From NCBI RefSeq assembly GCF_004348545.1, contig NZ_SMKL01000005.1:62001-126000 (forward strand): DNA of 64,000 nucleotides, given 5' to 3'. Shown here one piece after another: positions 27,198 through 35,547 of this stretch. Position 1 is the stretch's first letter. The number at the start of each line of letters is the position of its first letter. The position numbers were made by a program, and so were the translations under genes. Under the pieces are notes generated by a model that worked only from the letters and a program-made list of their open reading frames with translations, made no database searches and had not been told where the DNA came from. This DNA is from Jiangella ureilytica (GTDB lineage: Bacteria; Actinomycetota; Actinomycetes; Jiangellales; Jiangellaceae).

Positions 27198-28119
27198 GCC
27201 GCGCCAGCCGGCCGTTCGCGCCCTTGAGCACCAGCAGGGTTAGGACGCCGGCCAGCACGATCGCGGCCATGTTGATGCCGAGCTGAGCGGCCGCGCCGCC
27301 CATCTCGGCGGCGTCGCCGAGGGCCAGGGCCAGTCCCAGGTTCCCGGCGGCGGGCACCGTCGTCACCGAGATGAACACGCCCACCAAAGCACCCGACTTC
27401 GCGGACGTGAGCGACAGGATGCCGGCGATCCCGGCGATGAACGCCACGACGAACGACCACCGGTCCGGCCGCCAGATGAACCCCGTGAGCGGCCGTTCCG
27501 CCGTCAGCACCGACGGGTCGATCCACCCTGCCCACGACGCGATCAGTCCCAGCACCGTCGTGACGGCGATGGCGACGGCGAAGCCGACCACCAGGGTGAC
27601 CAGCGCCTGGCGCACGACGCTCCTCCGCCGGTGCACCAGGCCGACGGCGATGCCGGCGAGCGGCCCGAACTCCGGGCCGACGACCATGGCGCCGACCACG
27701 AGGATCGCGGAGTCGAGCACGATGGCGATGGCGGCCAGCACGGCGGCCAGGCTCAGGAACCAGACGAACGTGTTCGAGAGGACGGAGTCCTCGTCGGCGC
27801 GGCGCACGACCTGTTCCCAGATGACGGCGTCGGCGCCTTCGCCGGGGGCGTCGTCCTCGGCCTTCTCGGCGGCCTGCGAGATGGAGGTCTCGACCGACTC
27901 GAGCGCGATGGTGCCGGAGCGGTCGATGCCCAACTCTCGCAGCGAGCTCAGCATGTCCTCGGCGGACTCGCGGGCCAGCTCGGCCAGCACCATGTCGCCC
28001 GGCGGCTTCACCGAGGCCCCGCGCAGGACGGCGATGCTGGCCACGCCCGGGCACCCGGAGAGCAGCTCGACGATGCGCTCGGTCGTGTCCGCCGGCGTCG
28101 TCACGCGCAGGTGCAGCAC
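27169..28119 (-). CDS. DUF389 multi-pass membrane protein
   Basis: 316 residues, GTG start. The soluble N-terminal ferredoxin-like part (MLHLRVTTPADTTERIVELL) is followed by an acidic linker and five to six membrane segments. These contain the DUF389 hallmarks SAILVVGAMVVGPEFGPLAG and FISVTTVPAAGNLGLALALG. Transport is suspected for the family but unproven. The start lies opposite a small CxxC protein gene on the same strand. Confidence 0.9.
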   Translation of the reverse strand: MLHLRVTTPADTTERIVELLSGCPGVASIAVLRGASVKPPGDMVLAELARESAEDMLSSLRELGIDRSGTIALESVETSISQAAEKAEDDAPGEGADAVIWEQVVRRADEDSVLSNTFVWFLSLAAVLAAIAIVLDSAILVVGAMVVGPEFGPLAGIAVGLVHRRRSVVRQALVTLVVGFAVAIAVTTVLGLIASWAGWIDPSVLTAERPLTGFIWRPDRWSFVVAFIAGIAGILSLTSAKSGALVGVFISVTTVPAAGNLGLALALGDAAEMGGAAAQLGINMAAIVLAGVLTLLVLKGANGRLARLSARRTPVA

Positions 28120-28161
28120 GGCGCCATGGTAGAGGCGCCGGATGAGCGACGGCGGCAGCCG

Positions 28162-28317
28162 TCAGCGAAACGCGCCCGCCAGCCGGGTGGCGTCGCAGGG
28201 CCAGGCCGAGCCGCAGACGGCGCACAGCCCGGCGTCGTCGGCGTGGTCGTTGAGTACGGCGTTGCCATCGGTGAGCACGCTCAGCAGGGCCGCGGGCTCC
28301 CGTTCCATGACGTCCAT
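28162..28317 (-). CDS. Small protein with CxxC motif
   Basis: 51 residues from the ATG at 28317; an ATG at 28308 is equally possible, since GAGG sits between 2 and 11 nt before them. The C-terminal half contains GLCAVCGSAWPCD, a C-x2-C-x5-C arrangement likely to bind zinc or iron, after an acidic DHADDAG stretch. Similar short proteins occur in other actinomycetes, without known function. It precedes the DUF389 gene by 42 bp on the same strand. Confidence 0.5.
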   Translation of the reverse strand: MDVMEREPAALLSVLTDGNAVLNDHADDAGLCAVCGSAWPCDATRLAGAFR

Positions 28318-28446
28318 GACCTCTATGAAAGATGGATCATGTTGAGTCCGCGGTTCGGGCACGTGACGCCGGCGTGAACAGTGCGTTCGCGGGACCGGCC
28401 GCGCGACGGCGCGTGGTCGCGCGGCGTAGGGCGCACCCCGGTCGAT

Positions 28447-28477
28447 GCGGCGAGGGACCTTCGGCCTCCCTCGCCGC
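28447..28477 (+). promoter_or_regulatory. Strong hairpin upstream of the hydroxyacid dehydrogenase gene
   Basis: GCGGCGAGGGA (28447-28457) pairs perfectly with TCCCTCGCCGC (28467-28477) around a 9-nt loop. It sits 41 bp before the GTG start, in a divergent region where neither flanking gene needs a terminator. It could be an attenuator in a leader or a protein-binding palindrome. Confidence 0.45.
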
Positions 28478-28518
28478 CTCGGCGTCTCGCCCGCGTCGGG
28501 CCTTGTACGCTGGCGGCC

Positions 28519-29466
28519 GTGACTGACGGCGTGATTCTGCAGGTGGGCAGGCTCCATCCCACGGCCGAGCGCGAGCTGACGGCGACGTACGACGCGCTCC
28601 GGCTGCCGGCGCCCGGCGACGAGCGCGAGCGGTTCCTGGCCGAGCACGGCCCGCACGTGAGCGTCGCGGTCACCGGCCCCGGTATGGACGCCGAGCTGAT
28701 CGGCGCGCTGCCGAAGCTGGCCGCCGTCATCAACCTCGGCGTGGGCTACGACGCCGTCGACGTCGACGCGCTGCGCTCGCGCGGCATCGTGCTCAGCAAC
28801 ACCCCCGACGTGCTGACCGACTGCGTGGCCGACCTCGCCGTCGGCGGACTCATCGACGTCATGCGCGGGCTGTCGGCCGGCGACCGATTCGTCCGCCGCG
28901 GCTCCTGGGCCGACGGGGCGCGATTCCCGCTGCAGCGCCGGGTCAGCGGCACCCGGGTCGGCATCCTCGGGCTGGGCCGCATCGGCCGGGCCGTCGCGCA
29001 CCGGCTCGAGGCGTTCGGCTGCACCGTCAGCTACCACAACCGCCGCCGCGTTGACGACGTCGCATACGCCTACGCGGCCTCGCCGGTCGAGCTGGCCGGC
29101 TCGGTCGACGCGCTGATCGTCGTCACGCCGGGTGGCGCCGGCACCCGCGCGCTGGTCTCCGCCGGCGTACTGGCCGCGCTGGGGCCCGACGGCTACCTCG
29201 TCAACGTCGCCCGCGGCAGCGTGGTCGACCAGGACGCGCTGGTGACGGCGCTGGCGTCCGGTGCGCTGGGCGGCGCGGCACTCGACGTCTTCGCCGCCGA
29301 GCCGCAGGTGCCCGACGAGCTGTTCGCGCTGGACAACGTCGTGCTGCTGCCGCACATCGGCAGCGCCACCGTCGAGACGCGCGAGGCCATGGCGCAGCTG
29401 GTGCTGCGCAACCTCGAACGCTTCCTGGCCGACGGGACGCTGGTCACCCCGGTCGCGCTTCAATAG
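28519..29466 (+). CDS. D-isomer-specific 2-hydroxyacid dehydrogenase
   Basis: 315 residues from the GTG at 28519. The NAD(P)-binding motif GILGLGRIGRAVAHRLEAFG is intact, with HNRRR after it suggesting NADPH preference (Arg residues in place of the NAD-selecting acid). Catalytic residues lie in NVARGSVVD (Arg), DVFAAEPQVP (Glu) and LLPHIGSAT (His). The enzyme is of the glyoxylate/hydroxypyruvate reductase type and reduces a 2-keto acid. The nitrilase-family gene follows after 4 bp. Confidence 0.9.
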   Translation: MTDGVILQVGRLHPTAERELTATYDALRLPAPGDERERFLAEHGPHVSVAVTGPGMDAELIGALPKLAAVINLGVGYDAVDVDALRSRGIVLSNTPDVLTDCVADLAVGGLIDVMRGLSAGDRFVRRGSWADGARFPLQRRVSGTRVGILGLGRIGRAVAHRLEAFGCTVSYHNRRRVDDVAYAYAASPVELAGSVDALIVVTPGGAGTRALVSAGVLAALGPDGYLVNVARGSVVDQDALVTALASGALGGAALDVFAAEPQVPDELFALDNVVLLPHIGSATVETREAMAQLVLRNLERFLADGTLVTPVALQ

Positions 29467-29470
29467 CGTC

Positions 29471-30253
29471 ATGAGGACGGTTCTGGTCCAGCTGGCGGCG
29501 GGCACCGATCCCGCCGAGAACGCCGCGGCCGTTCGGCGGCTCACCACGGGCGTCGAGGCCGATCTCGTGGTGCTGCCCGAGGCGGTCATGCACGACTTCG
29601 GCGACCCCGCCCTGCCGCTCGGCCCGGTCGCTCAAACTCTGGACGGCCCGTTCGTGGCGACGCTGGCGTCGGTGGCGCGCGAGGCCGGCGCCGTCGTCGT
29701 CGGCGGCATGTTCGAGCGCTCCGACGACCCCGACCGGCCGTACAACACGCTGGTCGCGGTCGGGCCCGACGGCGCCGTGCGGGCGATGTACCGCAAGGCC
29801 CACCTGTACGACTCCTTCGGCTACCGGGAGTCCGACCGACTTCGCGCGGGCTCGGCTGTGCCCGCGGTCTTCGAGGTCGACGGCGTCCGGCTCGGCCTGC
29901 TCACCTGCTACGACCTGCGCTTCCCCGAACAGGGCCGGGCACTGGTCGACGCCGGCGCCGACGCGTTCGTCATCCCGGCGGCCTGGGTCCGAGGGCCGCT
30001 CAAAGAGGACCACTGGCAGACGCTGCTGCGGGCGCGGGCCATCGAGAACACCGTCTACGTCGCCGCCGCGGCGCAGACCGGGCGGGCCTACTGCGGGCTC
30101 AGCCAGCTGGTCGACCCACTCGGCGTCGTGGTCGCCGCCCTGGGCGACGACGAGGGTCTCCTGGCCGCCGAACTCTCCCTCGAGCGCGTCACCGCCGCCC
30201 GGACCCGCAACCCGGCGCTGCAGCACCGCCGGACCTGGCCACCGCGGCCGTGA
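29471..30253 (+). CDS. Carbon-nitrogen hydrolase (nitrilase superfamily amidase)
   Basis: 260 residues, ATG start. The catalytic triad is visible: Glu37 in VVLPEAVM, Lys109 in MYRKAHLYDSFG and Cys146 in LTCYDLRFPE, the last matching the Nit/omega-amidase branch. The combination with an adjacent 2-hydroxyacid dehydrogenase hints at clearing deaminated or damaged 2-keto acid metabolites, such as the omega-amidase reaction. That assignment is inference. Confidence 0.9.
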   Translation: MRTVLVQLAAGTDPAENAAAVRRLTTGVEADLVVLPEAVMHDFGDPALPLGPVAQTLDGPFVATLASVAREAGAVVVGGMFERSDDPDRPYNTLVAVGPDGAVRAMYRKAHLYDSFGYRESDRLRAGSAVPAVFEVDGVRLGLLTCYDLRFPEQGRALVDAGADAFVIPAAWVRGPLKEDHWQTLLRARAIENTVYVAAAAQTGRAYCGLSQLVDPLGVVVAALGDDEGLLAAELSLERVTAARTRNPALQHRRTWPPRP

Positions 30254-30263
30254 CGGTGCCATC

Positions 30264-31394
30264 GTGACGGTTCCGGCCGACGACCCGGGTATGCCCCGCC
30301 CCGTTCGGGTGGGACCCACTCTAGGGGCGGGCACCGACGGGCCGGCGGATGACGAGAGTCGGGCGGGCTCGGGCAGACCGGCGGGTGACGGCAGCCGGGT
30401 GAGCGCCGACAGACCGGTGGGTTCGGGCAGCGGTGGCGGTGTCGACGGCGGGGACGTAGCCCGCCCTGACCGGGTGGGACCCAGCCCAGGACCGGGCACC
30501 GACACGTGGGCGGCGGTCGTGCTGGCCGGCGGAGCCGGGCAGCGGCTGGGCGGCGTCGACAAGCCGGGACTGGTCGTCGGCGGGCGCACGCTGCTGGACC
30601 GGTCGGTCGCCGCCGCGGCCGAGGCGGGCGCCGCGCGGATCGTCGTCGTCGGGCGGCGGCGCGACACCGGGCTGCCCATCAGCTGGACCCGCGAGGACCC
30701 GCCCGGAAGCGGGCCGCTGGCCGCGCTGGCCGCCGGTCTCGCCGCACTGGCGGCCGAGCCGGACGCCGGGCCGGACGCCGGGCCGGACGTCGTCGTCGTC
30801 CTCGCAGCGGACCTGCCGCGGGTGTCGTCGACGCTGGTCGGGCGGCTGCTGGCCGGACTCGGCGACGAAACCGACGCCGTCGCCGTCGTCGATCCGCAGG
30901 GGTGGGTACAACCGCTGGTGGCGGCCTACCGGACGGAGCCGCTGCGGGCCGCGCTCGAGGCCGTCGGCGACCCTCGCGACCGGCCGGTCCGGAGCCTGCT
31001 GGCGCGTCTGCGGGTGGCCACGATCGCCGACGCCGACGGCGCCGCGGACATCGACACGCCGGACGACCTGGCCCGATGGCAGGCTCGGCCAGGGGAGGAT
31101 GTGCCGGGTGCCAGGAGGAGGGGACGTGACATGGACAGCTGGGTGACCGCGTTGTGCGAACGGCTGGGGGTGCCGGTCGACGACGTCGATGTCGGCGCGA
31201 TCCTCGAGGTCGCTCGCGACGCCGCGCACGGCGTGGAGCGGCCGGCCGCGCCGGTGACGGCGTTCGTCGCGGGCTACGCCGCCGCCACCAAGGGCGGCGG
31301 AGCGGCCGCCGTCGCCGCGGCGCTCGACGCCGCGGGTGAGCTGGCGCGCGACTGGACCGACGGCCCCGACGCCGCCACACCGACGCTGCAGTAG
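30264..31394 (+). CDS. mobA: MobA-like molybdenum cofactor guanylyltransferase fused to DUF6457
   Basis: 376 residues, GTG start, no clear Shine-Dalgarno. Residues 1-80 are low-complexity Gly/Asp/Pro sequence made partly by duplication. The nucleotidyltransferase domain starts at WAAVVLAGGAGQRLGGVDKP (82-101) and includes ADLPRV and an ADIDTPDDLARW ending, as in MobA, which attaches GMP to molybdopterin. Residues 290-376 form a DUF6457 domain (MDSWVTALCERLGV). An AGGAGGAGGGG site precedes the ATG at 31131, exactly at the domain boundary, so the C-terminal domain may also be made alone. Confidence 0.85.
   Translation: MTVPADDPGMPRPVRVGPTLGAGTDGPADDESRAGSGRPAGDGSRVSADRPVGSGSGGGVDGGDVARPDRVGPSPGPGTDTWAAVVLAGGAGQRLGGVDKPGLVVGGRTLLDRSVAAAAEAGAARIVVVGRRRDTGLPISWTREDPPGSGPLAALAAGLAALAAEPDAGPDAGPDVVVVLAADLPRVSSTLVGRLLAGLGDETDAVAVVDPQGWVQPLVAAYRTEPLRAALEAVGDPRDRPVRSLLARLRVATIADADGAADIDTPDDLARWQARPGEDVPGARRRGRDMDSWVTALCERLGVPVDDVDVGAILEVARDAAHGVERPAAPVTAFVAGYAAATKGGGAAAVAAALDAAGELARDWTDGPDAATPTLQ
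30307..30503 (+). repeat. In-frame direct repeat in the 5' part of the mobA fusion
   Basis: Two 32-bp copies (30307-30338 and 30472-30503) share GGGTGGGACCCA and GGGCACCGAC at the same spacing, offset by 165 bp, i.e. 55 codons. They encode RVGPTLGAGTD and RVGPSPGPGTD. The second copy leads straight into the catalytic domain. Confidence 0.75.
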
Positions 31395-31403
31395 CGTCAC
31401 GCT

Positions 31404-32513
31404 GTGCAGACCAAGAGCTCCGTCCACCTGCCGGCCCCGGCAGACGTGGTCGACCCGCTGCGCCTCCTGACGCAGCGGGTCATCATCGCGGTGTCGGTGC
31501 TGGTGCTGACGGCGCTGCTGGTCTACCTCGATCGCGACGGCTACACCGACAACTCCGACGGCTCGGTCGACCTGCTCGACGCGTTCTACTACACGACGGT
31601 CTCGCTCTCGACCACGGGCTACGGTGACATCACGCCGACGTCGGACACCGCGCGGCTGGTCAACATCATCCTCATCACTCCGCTGCGGGTGCTGTTCCTG
31701 ATCGTCCTCATCGGCACGACACTGGAGACCCTGACCACCCGGAGCCGCGAGCAGGTGCGGCTCAACCGCTGGAGGAAGAAGTTGCGCGACCACACCGTCG
31801 TCATCGGCTACGGCGTCAAGGGGCGCAGCGCGGTGGCCACGATGCTCGCGAACGAGATGGCGCAGGAGGCCCTCGTCGTCGTCGATCCCGACCCGTCCGC
31901 CATCGCCGAGGCGAACGAGCAGGGCCTGGTCGCCGTCATGGGCGACGCCACCCGCACCGAGGTGCTGCGCCGCGCCGGCGTCCCGGCCGCCAGCCGCATC
32001 GTCATCACCACGGCCCGCGACGACGCCAGCGTGCTGGCGACCCTGACCTGCCGGCAGCTCAACCAGAACGCGAACATCGTCGTCGCGGTCCGCGAGGCCG
32101 ACAACGTCGCGCTGGTCCGGCAGGGCGGCGCCGACGAGGTCGTCACGTCGTCCGACGCCGTCGGCCGCATCCTTGGCCTCGCCACGGTCAGCCCCGCGCT
32201 GGGGCACGTGCTCGAGGACCTCACCACGTCCGGCACCGGCCTCGAGGTGGCCGAGCGGCTGGTCATGCCGCGCGAAGAGGGCAAGCAGCCGCGGCAGCTG
32301 ACCGACCTCGTGGTGGCGGTGGTGCGCGACGGCGCCGAGCTGCCGTTCCACTCGCCGGCCATCGGGCACCTCGTCCGCGGCGACCGCCTCGTCGTCATCC
32401 GGCCGTCCGAGGAGTATCCGTGGGCCCGGCGCGAGGACGCCCACGACACGACTCTGGCCGACGATCCGGAGGAGCCCGAGGACCCGGCGGACCGGCCGCC
32501 GGGCGGCGTCTGA
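31404..32513 (+). CDS. Two-helix potassium channel with RCK/TrkA domains
   Basis: 369 residues, GTG start. Two membrane helices flank a pore with selectivity filter TTGYGD (70-75). The RCK/TrkA-N Rossmann domain begins VVIGYGVKGRS (132-142) and includes VVDPDPSAIAEA and MGDATRTEVLRRAG. A TrkA-C-like segment follows (LPFHSPAIGHLVRGDRLVVI), then a disordered acidic C-terminus. This is an MthK-like ligand-gated K+ channel. It starts 9 bp after the mobA fusion. Confidence 0.93.
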   Translation: MQTKSSVHLPAPADVVDPLRLLTQRVIIAVSVLVLTALLVYLDRDGYTDNSDGSVDLLDAFYYTTVSLSTTGYGDITPTSDTARLVNIILITPLRVLFLIVLIGTTLETLTTRSREQVRLNRWRKKLRDHTVVIGYGVKGRSAVATMLANEMAQEALVVVDPDPSAIAEANEQGLVAVMGDATRTEVLRRAGVPAASRIVITTARDDASVLATLTCRQLNQNANIVVAVREADNVALVRQGGADEVVTSSDAVGRILGLATVSPALGHVLEDLTTSGTGLEVAERLVMPREEGKQPRQLTDLVVAVVRDGAELPFHSPAIGHLVRGDRLVVIRPSEEYPWARREDAHDTTLADDPEEPEDPADRPPGGV

Positions 32514-32525
32514 GCGGAGGGGCAC

Positions 32526-33503
32526 GTGCACGCGGTCGTCATCACCGAGCCCGGCGGGCCCGAGGTGCTGGTGTGGAGCGAGGTCCCCGACCCGGTCTGC
32601 GGCCGGGGCGAGGTGGTCGTCGACGTCGTCGCGTCCGCCGTCAACCGTGCCGACGTCCTGCAGCGGCGCGGTAAGTACGACGTCCCGGACGGGTCGCCCG
32701 CCTGGCCCGGCCTCGAGTGCAGCGGCACCATCAGCGAGGTCGGCGACGGCGTCACCGGCTGGAAGGTCGGCGACCAGGTGTGCGCGCTGCTGTCCGGCGG
32801 CGGCTACGCCGAGCGGGTCGCCGTACCGGCGGGCCAGCTGCTGCAGGCGCCGGCCGGCGTCGATCTCGTCACGGCGGCCGCCCTGCCCGAGGTCTTCTGC
32901 ACGGTCTGGTCCAACCTGGTCATGACCGCGAGCCTGGGCAAGGGCGACGTGCTGCTGGTCCACGGCGGCGCCAGCGGCATCGGGACGGCCGCCATCCAGA
33001 TCGGGCGCGCGCTGGGCGCCCGGGTCGCTGTGACGGCGGGGTCGGCGGCCAAGCTCGAACGGTGCGCGGAGCTGGGCGCCGACATCCTGGTGAACTACCG
33101 CGACGACGACTTCGTCGAGGTCGTGCGCGAGGCGACGGGCGGGCACGGCGCCGACGTCGTGCTCGACATCATGGGCGGCCCCTACCTGGCCCGGAACCTC
33201 GACGTGCTGGCCATGGACGGCCGCATCACGATCATCGGCACGCTGGGCGGCCGCGACGCCCAGGTGAACCTCGGCTCCGTCATGCGCAAGCGGGCCCGCA
33301 TCACCGGCTCGCTGCTGCGCCGGCGCACGCCCGCCGGCAAGGCCGCCGTGGTCGCGGAGGTGTGCGAGCACGTGTGGCCGCTCATCGAGTCCGGTGCGGT
33401 GAGGCCCGTGGTCGACCGCGTCCTGCCGATGTCCCAGGCGGCCGAGGCGCACCGCGTCCTCGAGGCCGGCGAACACGTGGGCAAGGTGCTGCTCACCAGC
33501 TGA
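32526..33503 (+). CDS. NAD(P)H quinone oxidoreductase (PIG3-type zinc-independent MDR)
   Basis: 325 residues, GTG start with GGAGG upstream. Medium-chain dehydrogenase fold: MHAVVITEPGGPEVLVW, the segment NRADVLQRRGKYDVPDG characteristic of the TP53I3/PIG3 branch, the nucleotide motif LLVHGGASGIGTAAIQIGRA and NLGSVMRKRARITGSLLRRR near the C-terminus. No structural or catalytic zinc cysteines. It reduces quinones or activated alkenes with NADPH. It is the last gene of the channel operon. Confidence 0.92.
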   Translation: MHAVVITEPGGPEVLVWSEVPDPVCGRGEVVVDVVASAVNRADVLQRRGKYDVPDGSPAWPGLECSGTISEVGDGVTGWKVGDQVCALLSGGGYAERVAVPAGQLLQAPAGVDLVTAAALPEVFCTVWSNLVMTASLGKGDVLLVHGGASGIGTAAIQIGRALGARVAVTAGSAAKLERCAELGADILVNYRDDDFVEVVREATGGHGADVVLDIMGGPYLARNLDVLAMDGRITIIGTLGGRDAQVNLGSVMRKRARITGSLLRRRTPAGKAAVVAEVCEHVWPLIESGAVRPVVDRVLPMSQAAEAHRVLEAGEHVGKVLLTS

Positions 33504-33595
33504 GATCGCCGCGACCAGCGCCGATGACGCGGAAGTGATGACTCGATGCGACATGGACGGTCACGACCTGCCGATGGGGGCGTACCCTGGCAAAT

Positions 33596-34147
33596 GTGGT
33601 GATGTCGCTGGAGTCCGACCTCGACCGGCCGGTCACACACCGCCGGACCGCCCGGGTGCTGCTCGTCGAACCCGGCGGCCGGCTGCTGCTGTTCGAGGAC
33701 AGCGACCCGTCCGCGCCCGGCGCGCCCACGTTCTGGATCACGCCCGGCGGCGGCGTCGACCCCGGCGAGACGCTGATCGACGCAGCCGTCCGCGAGGTCG
33801 AGGAGGAGACCGGCCTGCGGCTGCGCCCGTCGTCGGTGCGCGGCCCCATGGCCGAGCGCACCGTCGTCCACGCCTACTCCGACAAGATCGCGGTCCAGTC
33901 CGAGACGTTCTTCGTCGCCGACGCCCCGAGCCAGGAGATCGTGCCGGCCGGGCTCACCGAGGACGAGCAGCTCACCGTCATCGGGCACCGCTGGTGGAGC
34001 CTCGACGAGTTGCGCAGCACCGAGCGGCCGATCTGGCCGGTCGGGCTGGCCGACCTGTTCGCGGCCAGCCACGACCCCTCGCTCTGGCCGGTCGTCCTCA
34101 GCGCGGCCGAGGAGTCGACGGTCCCGACGAATCACTTCGCCCGCTGA
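33596..34147 (+). CDS. NUDIX hydrolase
   Basis: 183 residues from the GTG at 33596 (ATG at 33602 is an alternative). The Nudix box GX5EX7REUXEEXGU is complete at residues 51-74 (GGGVDPGET ... REVEEETGL). It hydrolyses a nucleoside diphosphate linked to another group; the substrate is not predictable. The C-terminal half contains HRWWSLDELR, common in NUDT-like proteins of this type. It is monocistronic. Confidence 0.9.
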   Translation: MVMSLESDLDRPVTHRRTARVLLVEPGGRLLLFEDSDPSAPGAPTFWITPGGGVDPGETLIDAAVREVEEETGLRLRPSSVRGPMAERTVVHAYSDKIAVQSETFFVADAPSQEIVPAGLTEDEQLTVIGHRWWSLDELRSTERPIWPVGLADLFAASHDPSLWPVVLSAAEESTVPTNHFAR

Positions 34148-34189
34148 CTCCCCGACTCACTCCATGAGCAAGGCCGGCGAGCCCAGCGC

Positions 34190-34222
34190 TTGACGGGCTA
34201 TACCGAGTATGCATACTTGGTA
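34190..34222 (+). promoter_or_regulatory. padR promoter with an operator palindrome over the -10 region
   Basis: TTGACG (34190-34195) is a good -35 hexamer, and CATACT (34212-34217) lies 16 bp downstream as a likely -10. A 22-bp near-perfect palindrome (34201-34222), centred on TATGCATA with arms TACC and GGTA, has a single mismatched pair. ATGC-centred dyads are typical PadR operators, and the site ends 4 bp before the padR ATG. Confidence 0.75.
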
Positions 34223-34225
34223 GCC

Positions 34226-34819
34226 ATGTCCATTCGTCACGGTCTGCTGGCCCTGCTCGAACGCTCCCCGATGTACGGCTACCAGCTGCGGCACGAGTTC
34301 GAGCGGTCCACCGGGGCGACCTGGCCGCTCAACGTCGGCCAGGTCTACACGACACTGGCCCGGCTCGAGCGCGATGGCCTGGTCGAGCAGACCGGTGAGT
34401 CCGACGAGGACGGCAAGGTCGTCTACCGCCTCACCGACGCCGGGCACGCGGAGCTGACCGGCTGGTTCGCCACCCCGCTGGGCGCCACCGACCGCCCGCG
34501 CGACGAGCTTGCCATCAAGGTGGCGCTGGCGCTGACCACACCGGGCGTCGACGTCCGCGCGGTGCTGCAGACCCAGCGCACCGCCACCCTGCGGCACCTG
34601 CAGGAGCTGACCCGGCTCAAGGCCGTGGCCGACGGCTCAGAGGACACCGCCTGGCTACTCGTGCTCGACTCCATGATCTTCCGGGCCGAGGCCGAGGTGC
34701 GGTGGCTCGACCACTCCGAGACCCGGCTGGCGCGGCGCGGCTTCACCACGCGCCCGCCCGCTCCGGCCGCCGCCGTCGCGCCCGACCCGGCCGGCACCGA
34801 TCAGGCCGCACGGCGATGA
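34226..34819 (+). CDS. PadR-family transcriptional repressor
   Basis: 197 residues from the ATG at 34226. The winged helix starts MSIRHGLLALLERSPMYGYQ, with LNVGQVYTTLARLERDGLV as recognition helix and VVYRLTDAGHAEL as wing. The Vir-like C-terminal domain (HLQELTRLK, EAEVRWLDHSE) makes the dimer. It is coupled (ATGA) to the ABC ATPase-FtsX genes, a common PadR-controlled arrangement in actinomycetes, and likely autoregulates through the palindrome at 34201. Confidence 0.93.
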   Translation: MSIRHGLLALLERSPMYGYQLRHEFERSTGATWPLNVGQVYTTLARLERDGLVEQTGESDEDGKVVYRLTDAGHAELTGWFATPLGATDRPRDELAIKVALALTTPGVDVRAVLQTQRTATLRHLQELTRLKAVADGSEDTAWLLVLDSMIFRAEAEVRWLDHSETRLARRGFTTRPPAPAAAVAPDPAGTDQAARR

Positions 34820-35547
34820 GCGCCGGCGCCGTCCTCGAGCTGCGTTCGGTCAGCCGCGTCCACGGCGACGGCCCCACGGCGGTGCACGCCCTGCACGCCG
34901 TCAGCCTCACCCTGCGCCCGCGCGAGCTGGTCGCCGTCATGGGCCCCTCCGGGTCCGGCAAGAGCACGCTGCTGCACCTGGCCGGCGGGCTCGACGAGCC
35001 CAGCGACGGCACCGTCCTGGTCGAGGGGACCGACCTCGCCACGTTGAGCAGGGGCGAGCTCGCCGCCGTGCGCCGGCGCAGCCTCGGCTACGTCTTCCAG
35101 GATCTCAACCTCATCCCCGCGCTCACCGCGGCCGAGAACGTGGCGCTGCCGCGCGAGCTCGACGGCGTCCGCGCCAAGGCCGCACGGCGCGAGGCGCTCG
35201 ACGCGCTCACCGAGGTCGGCGTCGGCGAGCTGGCCGGCCGGTTCCCCGACGAGATGTCCGGCGGGCAGCAGCAGCGGGTCGCCATCGCGCGGGCGCTGGT
35301 CGGGCCGCGCCGGCTGGTGCTGGCCGACGAGCCGACGGGTGCGCTGGACTCGCAGACCGGCGAGGACGTGCTGCGGGTGCTGCGGGCGCGCTGCGACGCC
35401 GGCGCCTCCGGGCTGCTGGTCACCCACGAGGCCCGGCACGCGGCCTGGGCCGACCGCGTGGTGTTCCTGCGCGACGGCGCACTGATCGACGACACCGGCA
35501 TCGCGCCGCCGCCCGAGGTGCTGCTCGCCGCGGACGGTCTCGGATGA
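34816..35547 (+). CDS. ABC transporter ATPase, MacB/LolD type
   Basis: 243 residues. Walker A GPSGSGKS (43-50), Q-loop in YVFQDLNLIPALTAAENVALP, signature MSGGQQQR and Walker B RLVLADEPTGALDS. The VFQDLNL and TGALDS forms mark the MacB/FtsE/LolD class that works with FtsX-fold permeases. Coupled by ATGA to padR and to the permease. Such systems extrude toxic peptides or drugs, or drive envelope mechanotransmission, rather than importing substrates. Confidence 0.95.
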   Translation: MSAGAVLELRSVSRVHGDGPTAVHALHAVSLTLRPRELVAVMGPSGSGKSTLLHLAGGLDEPSDGTVLVEGTDLATLSRGELAAVRRRSLGYVFQDLNLIPALTAAENVALPRELDGVRAKAARREALDALTEVGVGELAGRFPDEMSGGQQQRVAIARALVGPRRLVLADEPTGALDSQTGEDVLRVLRARCDAGASGLLVTHEARHAAWADRVVFLRDGALIDDTGIAPPPEVLLAADGLG

